Position numbers and translations under genes: made by a program. The notes below the pieces were generated by a model that had not been told where the DNA came from, did no database searches, and saw only the letters and a list, made by a program, of their open reading frames with translations. A stretch of 64,000 bases of DNA from Bursaphelenchus xylophilus (Eukaryota; Nematoda; Chromadorea; Rhabditida; Aphelenchoididae), in NCBI GenBank assembly GCA_904066235.2, contig CAJFCV020000003.1:7006001-7070000 (forward strand), read 5' to 3'. Positions within the stretch are counted from its first letter, which is position 1, and each line of letters begins with the position of its first letter. Shown here piece by piece: positions 12,001-22,347 of the stretch.

Positions 12001-12445
12001 TAAATTCTACAAACTGTGTCGATTCCGCCAAAACTATTGAGGAAAACTTTGCTGATCAGATGGGTAAGACAAAGTTTGAGAGCGAAAAAATTGATGCAAA
12101 ACAATTGCAGCTGTCCATCTGTCGTATTTTACATACAAAAAATCATCTCTAATAAATGGATATGTAAATCGACCCCGAGGGAAAATCCTGGACATCCTGA
12201 CGGACGACCAATTGTTTTTTATAAACTTGGCGCAATCTATGGCCCCACTGTTTGATTGGGATAATATAACATCCGATGACCGACATTCCCCCTCTTCGGT
12301 CAGAATTTGGGGTAGTCTGGCAAACTTTCCAGCCTTTGCCAATGCGTTTAATTGCCCGATTGGAACTAATTACAACCCGGAAAAGAAATGTAGTCTTTTC
12401 AATAAACCGATAAGTCCTGACTACAATTTAAAGGACATTGTTTAA
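6045..12445 (+). CDS. secreted M13 (neprilysin-like) zinc metallopeptidase, copy 2
   Basis: Seven exons (6045-6272, 6305-6609, 6656-6842, 6882-7346, 7395-7542, 11917-12063 and 12111-12445) again total 1815 nt, or 604 aa. Intron positions match copy 1, and exons 5-7 have identical lengths (148, 147 and 335 nt). There is an N-terminal hydrophobic signal. The zinc motif is HELGH at about 438-442, with ENFAD in exon 6 and HSPSSVR near the C-terminus, so the catalytic set is complete. The Tyr of the NAxY motif is missing in the matching exon. Intron 5 (7543-11916, 4374 bp) is almost entirely nested inverted-repeat elements. The coding exons on both sides remain intact, so the gene is probably still spliced. 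Tandem duplication with copy 1 is clear. Confidence 0.88.
7768..8045. mobile_element. foldback/MITE B, inserted in the left arm of element A
   Basis: About 278 bp with terminal inverted repeats of about 75 bp (aaattaaaatct...gaactgtccaaatcc and complement). The sequence of arm A stops at 7767 and resumes at 8046, while the opposite arm (around 11730) is uninterrupted. This shows B inserted after A had formed. No coding capacity. Confidence 0.7.
8282..10453. mobile_element. large palindromic element C with ~960-bp arms
   Basis: Starts and ends with GGGGCCTGTTTCACTAAC and its complement. The left arm 8282-9239 and right arm 9489-10453 are inverted copies over about 960 bp. Between them, 9255-9488 is a third, direct-orientation partial copy of the right end. 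Thus 8282-9488 alone looks like one complete element with ~220-bp terminal inverted repeats, followed by an inverted half copy. Short frames inside (8295-8489, 9278-9475, 10246-10440) are the same arm sequence read three times and not genes. No transposase was recognised. Confidence 0.8.
10457..11493. mobile_element. Tc1-like element D with ~365-bp inverted arms
   Basis: Arms 10457-10822 and 11126-11493 are inverted copies (for example gaatgcttcgttgcattt versus its complement near 11420-11440, and gctaggtcctcaatctaatc versus gattagattgaggacctagc). The 300-bp centre carries a Tc1/mariner-type transposase fragment. A diverged relative with a different centre occurs at 25943-27230. Confidence 0.75.
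10772..11140 (+). pseudogene. Tc1/mariner transposase fragment
   Basis: An open frame of 122 codons. Its middle reads WIFCDQKRFLLGGPGNL, then RQMGGGDGIVLGRIYRNGK. This matches the first catalytic block of Tc1-type DDE transposases: an F-S-D-E-x-x-F motif with Asp, then a GGG-x-V-M-V-W-G block. The DNA-binding N-terminus, second Asp and Glu are absent, and the flanks are inverted-repeat arm sequence, so it cannot be a functional transposase. Confidence 0.65.
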
Positions 12446-12946
12446 AAGTACTTGAATAATAAATTGTCTTTTTATCAAATTTCTGGAAAGAACATCAACG
12501 GATAATTATGTCAACGTCAAATATTTACATTATTTGAATTATGCGAAACATAAGCTATATAAAAATTTAAAATCTAAACAAAGGCTCAGTTGAACCTACT
12601 ACTAACTGACTATGAAAACAGTTACCATAAAACAGATAGTGTCATCAATTATTACACCTCGCATAACATATCGCCGCAGTTTGCACCTTTCCATATGAAT
12701 GCGAACTGCGCCCTGAAACGGGTTGGAAAGAATAATTTCTTTGCAAAAATTTTCTGTGTTTGGTGTTGAAACAAGACCTCGGTTTACGGGTTTGTTTTTA
12801 TTGCCTATTATTACTTTACGAATATGGCTTTACGCGTTCAGCACACCTTATTTATCTAATTTTTATCGATTTTAGATATGGATTTTGTTTGTTAAAGTGG
12901 ATCCAACTTGGTCTCTAATTATCGCGGTTCTTCCACATAAATTGCA
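12446..12946. other. intergenic region, M13 copy 2 to PRPF40
   Basis: About 500 bp, AT-rich. It contains the 3' end of the peptidase transcript (an AATAAA-type signal just after the stop) and presumably the PRPF40 promoter or leader. No coding frame or repeat was recognised. Confidence 0.5.
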
Positions 12947-15900
12947 ATGGCCAACAGGTCGTTTTTCCCTGTCATGCATAGTGGTATGTTCTGGAAATCC
13001 GTTTATCTCGATAACAGTAGATTGTGCTTTTTCCATTTTCTTTTTCTTTTTTTAGCTCCACAACCAACATCTCAATTTCCTTACTCAATGCTGCCGACTC
13101 AAATGGCGTATGACCCTAACCGGAGCGTAAGTGCACACCCTCCTCAAGCCATTCCCCCAGTTAATGGAAGAGCAGAAGAATTCGAATGGATCGAGTACCT
13201 GAACGAAAGCGGAAAGTCTTATTACTATAACAAGGTCACCAAGCAGACAACATGGGATAAACCGGCTAAGTTTAAACCCGCGGCCAGACCTAACCCAGCA
13301 GTTGTAAGTGGTTTTTCCTTAAATTCACAGTTTAGGTGAATAAGTACAATATTATTTTATTCCAGACGGTTACACCGAATAACGCGATTTGGAAGGAATA
13401 TAAAAACCCGCAAGGCCGATGTTATTATCACAACCCGGTGACGAATGAGACGACTTGGACCAAACCCGAGGGATTTCAAAGTTGGTTTACATATGCTAAT
13501 CGCGTAAAATTTTTTAGGAGAAATTCAGTGAAGATATAAAAATTTTGTATTATTTCAACAGCACATTATGTATTTCTCTCTTGGTTTAATAAGGATTTCT
13601 TTATCTAGATGAAGCCCTAGCTATCCCCGAGGATGCCCAACGTGTTCAACCTATTAACAACAACAATATACCTCCTGGAATGCAAAACGCGTCAGCTTCT
13701 ATGCCGCAATTGCCCCAGACGCATTCGTCAACTAGTACCGACATCGATAAGGCAATGGAAGCCACCTTAAAACAGTTGGCTCCCCCTAATTCAACCGAAT
13801 TGATTCCAGTGGAGACAACGGATCCAGTGGTGGTTAAACAGAGAGCATTCGAACGTTTCAAGGAGATGCTGTTGGACAAGGTACGTTATTGATTTCTGTT
13901 ATTTATGTTTCAATTTTAGTACCAAGGAAACAAGATTAACACAAACCAATCTTGGGATCAAGCTGTTCGTTATATTCAACATGATCCGAGATTTGATCTG
14001 GTGAATAAAGTCAGCGAGAAAAAGAGAATTTTCAATGAGTGGAAAGCTCAGCAGCAGAAGGATGACAGGGTATGTGGTTTACATTCGTCTTTTGGTGTTT
14101 GCATATCTGGATATAATGTGTAATATTTTATAGGATGCTCGTAGATTAGCGGTCCGGAGAGCCAAAGAAGAACTTGAAAAATTTTTGTTGACCTCGGAAA
14201 AATGCCGTCCTTCCATGCCTTACCAAAGAGCTGATAAAGTGTTCAGAGAAGAGGAGAGGTGGAGAGCAGTGACAGAATCTGATCGAAAGGATATTTACAA
14301 GGATGCAATGGCCATGTTGAAGAAGAAACAGGAAGAAGAGCAGAAGTCTCAAAGAGAGAAATGCCAGAAGTTATTGAACGATCTGCTGGACACTCTCCCA
14401 GAAATCACTTACAGAACGACATGGGCCCAAACTCAACGAATCCTGGCTGCCAATGAGTTCTATCTGGAAAACGATGATCTCAAACAGATGGATAAACTGG
14501 ACGCATTAGAAGTTTTTATGGAGTATATAAGGAAAGCTGAGAGAGAGCATGCCAAAGAAAGAGAACAAGAGGAAAAAATGAGAAGAAGGGAATCGAGGAA
14601 AGGCCGAGATGCATTTTACAACTATCTGGGCGAACTAAACAAGCAAGGTTGGTATCTAAGATGATTAGTTTTTATATCTAAATTTACTAACATTTTAATT
14701 TTAGGTATAATCAAAGCTAACAGCACTTGGCAGGCCTTATTCCCTAAAATTCGGAACGATTCTCGCTTCTCTAGTATGCTTGCTAACACTGGTTCGACTC
14801 CGCTGGACATGTTCAAATTTTTTGTGGAAGATCTAAAGTCGGAATTCGCTAAAGAGAAGAAGAAGATCAAAATTATTTTGGAAAATACAGGCCAAAATGT
14901 GAATATGGAGACTCCATTTGAAGAGTTTGAGAAGTGGATTCGGTCTGAAGATCCAGAGAAAACCATAAGTCATGCCAATTTAAGAATTTGTTTTGATCAA
15001 TTGGTGGATAAAGCGGTGTCAGAAGGCAAGGATTATGTTAGGAAACCTTCGTCGGGAAAGGTTAGTTGGAAAAGTTTGAAAATAAATTATTGGTATTTAG
15101 GAGAAACGGAATGAAATGCCACCTTTGACTCTCTTCGAACAAATCTCTCCAAGAATTACGGTGCGTTCAGAATGGGAAGACTACAAGGATAAGATTATGG
15201 CCGAATTGGCTCTGTCGGACACCGATGAATTAATGGCCGAGACTGCATTTAATGAGTATATTAAGGCTCTGAAAGATTCAAAAGGAGATGGGAAGGATAT
15301 CAGTGAAGGTGAGGTTAGTGATGAAGATGAAGAAGAGAAGAAGGAACCTGCGGAAACCCCTGTCTCTCGGTCTAGGTCTAAATCAAGGACAAGGTCGAGA
15401 TCAAAAAGTGTGGAAAAAGAGAAAACAAAAAAGTCGAAGAAGGAAAAGAAGGCAAAGAAAAGCAAAAAGAAGAAGGACAAGAAGCACAAGTCTTCAAAAT
15501 ATGAAGATATTGTATGTTATTTTTCGAGATATTATTCCGTGTCCGTCTATTATGGGCAGATGCCATTACAGGGTGCGGCAAAAAAATGGAAACTTTTTTC
15601 ATTGGGTCCTGACGCGAAAATTTTTTAATGCAGCACAATTATTTTCATACCATTAAATTCTACGTACTTTTCTCTCCTAGACCTTACAATTTCATGTCCA
15701 TATCGGTTTATTAACATTCTTTTTTTGAATGTCAAACAAAGGGACCTCGATTTTGGACCTGTTTTTTAAGCTGTTCGAAGTGCTAATTTGCCCGGTATAG
15801 AAACGACGTTGTGCCCAAAGTAATCACACAATGCAAGCAGCTTGTCAACAATTTTAAGCGTCCATTAAGTGAAAGAAAACGCACCGCCGTCACTTCTACC

Positions 15901-17300
15901 AGCCGCGAGGTCATCAACAGCGAAATCCGTCGATTTGCAGAAAAAATTGCCCGCGAGACCGGTACCAGCGACCGACCAATCGGCCAAATAGCTAAAAATC
16001 AACCCAAGGTCTCCCCATACAAGGTCTAAAATGCCTAACTCCTCACCGGCAAGGTCAAGCCCGTACGCCTGAAAAAATGCCAAAAATTCAGACGTCGGGC
16101 CGCAGGTCCATGATGGGAGCGCATTCCATTCGCGGTGCAATGTTTGGCGGGTTCACAACCAACAGAACGCCAGAATCCGATCCGGTGAGGCCCTCTGCAC
16201 GTCGGCTAACGACGAACACCGTCAAAAACCGGGCCGTCATCGCTTTAGGCGGAATTTGTGCCAGCGGCAAGAATTCCGAGATTTTCGTGGACCAAGAGGG
16301 CAAAATTCTAGCGCCGCGTTAACCTCGATTTCCTCATGCTTCTGCTGGCTCAGTAGAACCTTGGCAGCTCAAGTTTGGCGTTCCAACTTGACCGAGCGCC
16401 GGCTCACAGGGAAAAAGCGAGTTAAGACCAGTAATGGGACCGATTTTCCCGATTTCACCCCGTCTGCGAAAAGTGCGCCTGCTCGCCGGGTATGGATCCA
16501 ATCGGCTATAATTTTTTTTTCATTTGGAGGCCAGCACCTGTACTACCCGCCACAAAAGTTTTGAATCGCAAAGTAAATGCTGCGCCATGAACGGGACCGA
16601 TTTCACCAAAAAAAGCTGCGGCCAAATGCCCAAAATTTTAAGTCGCGTTTGGAGCTCTATATCGCCACCAAAAGCAGCCCCGGTGAAACGGGTTGAATAT
16701 GTTATAAATAATGCTCTATGTTATTCATGATGACCGTCACATTTGCGGAATTTTGATTGCTAGGAAAAATATAGCTATGAAAACAAGTTTCCATTTTTTT
16801 GCCGCACCCTGTATATGCAGATTTCTGAAACCTTTGCAAATATCCTCAACGCCCTTGTATCTTTGTAACAACGTTTTATTTAGACTTATTTTTCTTACTA
16901 AGTTTTTGCATCGTAAGATGATTGACACCATCGAAATCTCCTAAATCAACTTAAGAAAAAAGTAAAGAATACATGAAATACAATTTTTTACTGATATACA
17001 GCTGTGTTGAGGATATTTGCAAGGTTTTCAAAAATCTGCCCATAATGGACCGTCGCCGATTTTTCGTCTTTTGATAGTTATAATATTTCTAAGTTTTAGT
17101 CGTCTGATGAAGACGCACGACCAAGAAGAAGAAGAAGATCCGATTCAGACAGTAGCGACCGAGTGAAGTCCAAAAAAGCCCGCAAAGAAAAGGTAACTTA
17201 AAATGAAGTAATAAAATGTTGAGTATTATGTTTGTCCTCGATTGATACTACAAATAAATTTAAAGTTACATTCTCTATTTTAATACTGTTTCAGCGTTGA
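12947..17300 (+). CDS. prp40: pre-mRNA-processing factor 40 homologue (WW and FF domains)
   Basis: Ten exons (12947-12983, 13056-13303, 13366-13480, 13609-13880, 13920-14069, 14134-14647, 14705-15060, 15101-15511, 17100-17192 and 17295-17300) give 733 aa, close to nematode and yeast/animal PRP40 proteins. Two WW domains occur at about 57-84 (EWIEYLNESGKSYYYN) and 100-130 (WKEYKNPQGRCYYHNP). At least four FF-type helical repeats span about 205-570. A Lys/Arg/Ser-rich tail follows, including SRSRSKSRTRSRSK. PRP40 is a U1 snRNP-associated factor: the WW domains bind proline-rich branch-point-binding protein and the FF domains bind U1 and CTD partners. The last coding exon carries only Lys-Arg-stop. 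Intron 8 (15512-17099) is 1.6 kb because of a nested transposon insertion. Confidence 0.93.
15569..16811 (+). mobile_element. mariner/Tc1-like transposon with matching ends and TA target site
   Basis: Begins CAGGGTGCGGCAAAAAAATG and ends with the exact complement. The terminal inverted repeats match over about 27 bp, and TA dinucleotides flank both ends (15567-15568 and 16812-16813), the target-site duplication of the Tc1/mariner superfamily. Length 1243 bp is typical of a full-size element. The interior holds a decayed transposase gene. It lies in PRPF40 intron 8 inside an older MITE. Confidence 0.85.
15811..16322 (+). pseudogene. degraded mariner/Tc1 transposase
   Basis: Two broken frames carry transposase-like text. 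Around 15811-16029 is an N-terminal helix-turn-helix region with IRRFAEKIARETGTS, then QIAKNQPKVSPYKV. Around 16210-16320 is AVIALGGICASGKNSEIFVD, equivalent to the V-x-V-W-G-G-I...F-x-D block. Stops and frame changes separate them and the C-terminal acidic motif was not found, so the copy is dead. A second decayed relative lies at 51180-51600. Confidence 0.65.
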
Positions 17301-17545
17301 GAGAAGGTGGAAGTGTAAGAAGAGATGAGTGCTTGGTTGTTGGCCGTTAATTAGAAGTAATTTAATATAATGTGATCTTGTCTTTGGTATGTGTTGCTCT
17401 TAATAATATTGTTATTGTTACTAAACCTCTTTCCGATAAAATAATATTCCAGGATGGATATGTGTGAAGAAAAAAAGGTTTTCATTCCTTTTGTTTATTT
17501 GTTTTCCTGTTCGAAGGTAGGTCCTAATTGCAGTAATCTTTGAGG

Positions 17546-18176
17546 ATGTCCAGACAAAAGTTGTTGGTACTGGAGCAAAAGTCGGTAAGTACAGCAACTT
17601 GATCATCTTATAGCGGTTTTAACATATATTTCCGAATCCTTTAGATGAGTTCAGAACTCTTCTCCTTAATGCATGGTGCATTGGTTGTGGAGATACTTAG
17701 AGATACGAGAGGAGATCCGGAACAAACCAATAAAGCCTTGGATCAGATCGGATTTAATATGGGGGTTAAGTTGGCTGATGATTTCTTGGCAAAGATCCCC
17801 AAGGCTAGCAAATGCTCTGATATTGCACAAACGGCCGAACTGATAGCCAAACAAGCCTTGAAGTCATACCTAGGTAGGAGCCTTACAATTTGTTTTTACT
17901 GTTTTAGATACCCCGGCCACGGTCTCGTTCCAATCAGCGACTGTGTTTACCCTGGAGTTAGAGTCCAATCCCTTGATCAATGGGTTTGTGGAGATTCCGC
18001 CAGAGTTTTCTGGACTCAAATATTCGACAATTGCTGCTGGGGCAATCCGTGGCGCCTTGAATGCTGTGAATCTGGATGTGGAGACCGAGGTTATAGCAGA
18101 TACACCTGATCCTACCGTCATCAAGTGTACATTTAAAAATATTATTCATGAAATATTACCACCTTCCGAAGACTAG
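17546..18176 (+). CDS. trappc3: TRAPP complex subunit 3 (Bet3 homologue)
   Basis: Three exons (17546-17584, 17645-17873 and 17908-18176; introns 60 and 34 nt) give 178 aa against about 180 in animals. The first exon encodes MSRQKLLVLEQKS, followed by MSSELFSLMHGALV, matching the family N-terminus. Later blocks are LDQIGFNMGVKLADDFLAK and IKCTFKNIIHEILP. TRAPPC3 forms the core of the TRAPP tethering complexes that act as Rab1 exchange factor in ER-to-Golgi traffic. The Cys usually palmitoylated in Bet3 (in the ..KCSD.. region) is present. An attgcag acceptor-like sequence ends at 17533, 12 nt before the ATG. Confidence 0.93.
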
Positions 18177-18754
18177 TGAAATCGGTTTGCCGTATCACAA
18201 GCGTTATTTATGCGTGTTGTTTGTACAGGTATTGTGTCCCTTCACTTATGTGAGTTTTTTAATACAATTTTGTAATTATCATGTATAAAATAAAGTGACT
18301 AGTAAATTTTGCTCAAGTTTTTCTATTTGTCAAATGGTTGGATTACCATATAATATTTAATGGGGTTGCTAAGCCGTCGACTTAACGCGTTAGATAAGTT
18401 TTCAAATTGGTGTCATTTTCGTCATGTCATTGAGTTTGTTATTTGAATTGAACTTTTTTTGGAAGTTTTTGTCACAGAATGTCGTAAAGGACTTTAAATT
18501 CTTGGAAACTAAAATGTTCGTTTTTGTCAAAACGACCGATTAAGTAAGAAGTAAAACTAATTGCGACTGATATTGACGGTACTCACCATAGTCTGTATTT
18601 ATTGCTAGCTCCCATTAAAAACTGATTTGTCTCAGAACTTTCGATTTAACCAAAATGACGGTAAATTGAAAAAAAACCCGTCAAATTAACAATCCTAATA
18701 TTTCTTGTTCCCATATTTTTATATAATAATACTAAAATCAGAAATGTAAATAAG
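18177..18754. other. intergenic region TRAPPC3 to STX16
   Basis: About 580 bp. A poly(A) signal (aaataaag) lies near 18290. Bases 18645-18708 are the second copy of the dispersed repeat found at 4986-5070. A possible acceptor (aaatcag) ends at 18741, shortly before the STX16 start. Nothing else was recognised. Confidence 0.5.
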
Positions 18755-19863
18755 ATGGGGTCCTTGAAAGTACAACCTCCAAGTGGGAAAACCAGGAACT
18801 TGACCGATGTTTTTCACTTCCTCAGGCTAAATTCGGTAAAGCCGAAGTACGATTTTGATGATGTCGATATAACTGGAGGAGGTAAGGCGATCTGGAATAT
18901 AATATAAATTGGTTTGAAGATACGGTGGCCTTATTGGATGATGTAGAAAGCGGAACGGCCGTAGCCTTCAAACAATCGGCCAACGTGACGCCATCTTGGG
19001 TCAATGTTCTGGACGAAGTCAACTTTGAATTAACAAAGTAAGTTCGCATATTTTATTGTATTATCTTTTAGAATACGAAGCCGAAAACAAAAACTAAAGG
19101 AATCTCAACAGAAACATCTCCAGAGACCAGACTTCAGTGAGGACAGTGCTCTTGCCGAACAGGAGACCATCAAAGACCTAACCGATGACCTCACCGGAGT
19201 ATTTACTCACACTAGGCGGCTAATAAAGTAAGAAAATTATCTTTTGTTTATCTTTTAGAGTAATCGAGGATTCTGACCGAGAAGTGTTTTCTTCATCTCA
19301 ACATCTCAAAGAAAATGTGATAACAACTTTGTTATTTGAACTGAGCGCAGAATTATCGGATTTTCGGCAAACTCAATCCGCTTATATGAAGAAGCTAGAC
19401 TCAAGAAAGAAAACTGTTGATCTTTTCTCTTTGGCGACTGAATCTCAGAACCCATATGAGACCAGTTTCCTTTCACAGGAGGCCCAACAACAACCAGATG
19501 ATCAGGAATTAACCATTGATCAGATTCAAGCTATCATTGAGAATGAACAGTATGTAAAAGAAAGGGAAAGGGAAGTAATAAAGATCAGCAAGAGTATCCT
19601 CGAACTGAATACATTGTTTAAGGTAGGAACTTTATTTTTTTTTCAAATTGTCTTAGGACTTGGCACAATTGGTTATTGATCAAGGAACCATTTTGGACAG
19701 GATCGATTATAATGTAGAGAATTCTGTGCTGCAGATAAAGAGTGCTCATCGCAGCGTTCAGAAGGCCGAAAGGAATCAGCGGACCAGGAAGATGCAATGT
19801 ATTGTCGTTCTCGCCTGTATGAATCTGTTTGTGTTACTTTTATTGGGTCTTCGACATTTCTAA
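18755..19863 (+). CDS. stx16: syntaxin-16 (Tlg2-type Qa-SNARE)
   Basis: Five exons (18755-18881, 18920-19037, 19072-19227, 19259-19622 and 19657-19863; introns 38, 34, 31 and 34 nt) give 323 aa, the family size. The N-terminal helical region contains LSDFRQTQSAYMKKLDSRKK, typical of STX16/Tlg2. The SNARE helix spans about 236-298, with the central Gln layer in the VIDQGTILDRID stretch, followed by a C-terminal membrane anchor (IVVLACMNLFVLLLLGL) at about 301-319. STX16 mediates fusion of endosome-derived vesicles at the trans-Golgi network. The introns are among the shortest in the window. Confidence 0.9.
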
Positions 19864-20119
19864 CGACATTTTTATTTCATAACAGCAAATGTTCTATGTT
19901 ATAATTTATTGTACAGAGAGTTATTACGACTTGTAATTGTAGTCTTTAATCCATATATATACTAAGTATTAGAATTGCTTTATTATGTAGAAGTATCGTG
20001 CTAAAATTGAATAAATGACATTCCTCACCGCTGCGTTAGGTAGTTTTAGTTTGGTCGTAAACCATTATTACCTTGTCATTATTTATTATTTTGTCACTTG
20101 GAATATGTTTATAAATGTG

Positions 20120-20125
20120 TTTTAG
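20120..20125 (+). promoter_or_regulatory. splice acceptor directly abutting DDRGK1 ATG (candidate SL trans-splice site)
   Basis: ttttag is followed immediately by the ATG at 20126, with no donor-bearing upstream coding exon seen. STX16 ends at 19863 with a poly(A) signal near 20009. In nematodes such sites usually receive a spliced leader. A 5'UTR intron is the alternative. Confidence 0.5.
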
Positions 20126-21685
20126 ATGGACCGTAATCCGGAGTTCAAGGTGCCAAGTAATGATAGTCTCATGTATCTTTCGATAGCGTTCCTTGGCACG
20201 GTTTTTACTGTAATTTTGGGATTTGCCATCAAGACCTGGATGGATGAGAGAGAAAGCAAACGGAGAAGGGAGATCGCAGCCGAAGTTGGAGGAGAATTTG
20301 GAAGAATTATTGCCGGAACTAACGCTCGAAATGACGACGACGAAGATGGGGATGATGACTACCTAGAAGGTTAGAGTTTTGAACCGTTTACTGGGGTCTG
20401 TAAAAGGTTTGTTGCAATGAATGCACTCCGCAACAACAAAATCCATAGTCAGTTCGAATTACGACGTCTTTTTTTTGGCGGAGGGGGCCCGGTTTAAGGG
20501 AAGATGAGCTGAGAAAATGAAAGGCAATTAACGGCCTCGTCCCGCAAAGAGTTTCCCTATTATCATCGTCTTTCTTCCTGTCGGAAGTTGTTGGATGTTT
20601 TCCTCCAGAAACGGGCCATTCATGCGTATAGTAGAACTTGAATGTGACATTGTGGCCACTTTGAGGGATAGTTTATGTCATTTATCCATGATTTACAGGC
20701 AGTGGCTCCGAAGAAGATGGTGTTCCACGAGATGCTTTTGAAAAGAAGGTCGGAAAGAAAAAGTTGGCCAAACTCCAGGCCAAACAAGAAGCCAAGGCGG
20801 CCAGAGAAGCGGTATCTTAATATATTTGTTGTAGATTTTCTAAAATTGTTTTTTTTTCAGATGCTTGCCGAAAGAGCCGATAAGAAGAGAAAGGAAGAGG
20901 AAGAAGAACAGAAAAGACAGAAAGAACGGGAAATAGAAGAAGAAAAGGAAAGGAAGGAGGAAGAAGAACGGAAGAAGTTAGCCGAGGAAAAAGCGGCCAG
21001 AGAACGTGAGGAATATCTGAAGGTAAGACTCAAATAATCTGGTGTAATATAAGTGACAGATGAAAGAAGCTTTCGCTGTGGAAGAAGAAGGATTCGACGA
21101 AGTCCCCGAAGCAGATGCTGAGAATCTTCTCAACCAATTTGTGGATTACTGTAGGACACAGAAAGTTGTAAATATCGATGATCTTGCGTCAATCTACAAA
21201 CTCAAAGTAGGAGATGTGGCTGAAAGAATACAGACTCTGATTGAAACCGAGAGATTACACGGAGTTGTTGATGATCGGGGCAAATTTATTTATATTACGC
21301 AAGAGGAATTCGATGCAGGTATGTCTTTATGGAGAGCGCTACAAGAAGAAAGTCAGGAGGGAAAATGAATCGGAGGCATGAATAACATTCTGATCGCGAT
21401 ATTCTCATCCTGCATAGAAATTTTTTAGCCTTTTTCAAACAATTAAAACCGAGTTCTGTTGCACTTTTCCGACACTTGTAGTTGTGCAAACTACATTTAG
21501 ACATACACCTACACCCCCTTGAAATGTTGTAAAATAAGGCACTTATTATATTGTAGTATCTTTGGAGTACTGGACTATTTTTAGTGGCGAAGTTTATCAA
21601 TCAAAGAGGGCGAGTCACAGTCCAAGACCTTGTTTCCTACAGTAATCGTCTCATCAGTCTTATGCCAACAACAGCGGAGGCATAA
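20126..21685 (+). CDS. ddrgk1: DDRGK domain-containing protein 1 (UFBP1)
   Basis: Five exons (20126-20369, 20699-20811, 20861-21022, 21060-21318 and 21585-21685) give 292 aa (human 314). An N-terminal membrane segment (YLSIAFLGTVFTVILGFAI, about 18-36) anchors it in the ER. A long Glu/Lys/Arg coiled coil covers about 90-185. The C-terminal winged-helix domain includes the name-giving VVDDRGKFIYIT and ends FINQRGRVTVQDLV. DDRGK1 is the ER adaptor of the UFL1 ligase, controlling UFMylation of ribosomes and ER proteins. Splicing is well supported by family alignment; the last exon, 266 nt downstream, restores the conserved C-terminus. Confidence 0.93.
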
Positions 21686-21852
21686 TGGTGGTTGAGAGTG
21701 TGCGTTTTTGCACCTCTTGACTGTTGGTTAATTTATTTAATTTCTTGTGATATACTGGTTGAATAAATTTTTATTGAGTTGTTGTTTCTGTTTTATATTG
21801 ATTTTGATTATCATAAATACTTTGTTTTTTTATGATTTTGTCCTTAACTTAC

Positions 21853-21858
21853 GTTTAG
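21853..21858 (+). promoter_or_regulatory. splice acceptor 3 nt before G-gamma ATG (candidate SL trans-splice site)
   Basis: gtttag ends at 21858, then aaa, then ATG at 21862. The DDRGK1 stop is only 176 bp upstream, with a poly(A)-type signal (aataaa) near 21763. Spacing and acceptor together look like a downstream gene in an operon. Confidence 0.5.
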
Positions 21859-21861
21859 AAA

Positions 21862-22104
21862 ATGAACGGTGACCCAGCTAAACGTGCGATTGAACAGCTC
21901 CGCCAGGAGTCCCAGATCCCTCGAATCAAGGTCTCTCAAGCTGCCAGCGATCTGGTTAAGTAAGTTGAAGTCTCTCGACGACTTCAATATAACTTTAGGT
22001 ATGTCCAAGAGAACGAAAAGGAAGACTATCTGATGAATGGGTTCCCTTCGGACAAGATGAATCCCTATCGCCCCAAGAACAGCTTCCAATGCAAGGTTCT
22101 CTGA
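21862..22104 (+). CDS. heterotrimeric G-protein gamma subunit
   Basis: Two exons (21862-21959 and 21999-22104; 39-nt intron) encode 67 aa, the usual size. The N-terminal half is helical and would pair with G-beta (AIEQLRQESQIPRIKVSQAA). The C-terminal part has the conserved DYLMNGFPSDKMNPYRPK type block. The protein ends CKVL, a CAAX box whose final Leu predicts geranylgeranylation and membrane anchoring. It acts with G-alpha/beta in receptor signalling. Which nematode gpc paralogue this corresponds to cannot be told. Confidence 0.9.
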
Positions 22105-22347
22105 ACATAATCATTACTTTCACTTTCGCAGTATTTCCAAAGTATTTATTGCTTTAAACGTCGTTTCGTCCATTCTGTTCGTTCATCTATAATTTCTGAC
22201 TCTAATCATGAATAAATAAGCAATTTTGTTAACCATTCTTTGAATAAAAATCGATAAAACGAAGAGTGGTGGACAAAAACGTGTATTTCCAATTTTTATT
22301 TTCTATAAAACATACTATTAACAGGAAGTGAAATAACAGTAAACACA

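Larger units (their letters stand above)
15549..17046. mobile_element. inverted-repeat element split by a mariner insertion
   Basis: The right end (16995-17046: tgttgaggatatttgcaagg ... aaatctgcccataat) is the inverted counterpart of attatgggcagat at 15549-15561 plus gcagatttctgaaacctttgcaaatatcctcaac at 16817-16850. Without the 1243-bp mariner the element would be about 250 bp, a typical MITE. Confidence 0.65.

Noticed and set aside
15181..15489. Minus-strand Ser/Phe/Asp-rich ORF
   Set aside because: Antisense shadow of the acidic and Lys-rich PRPF40 tail.
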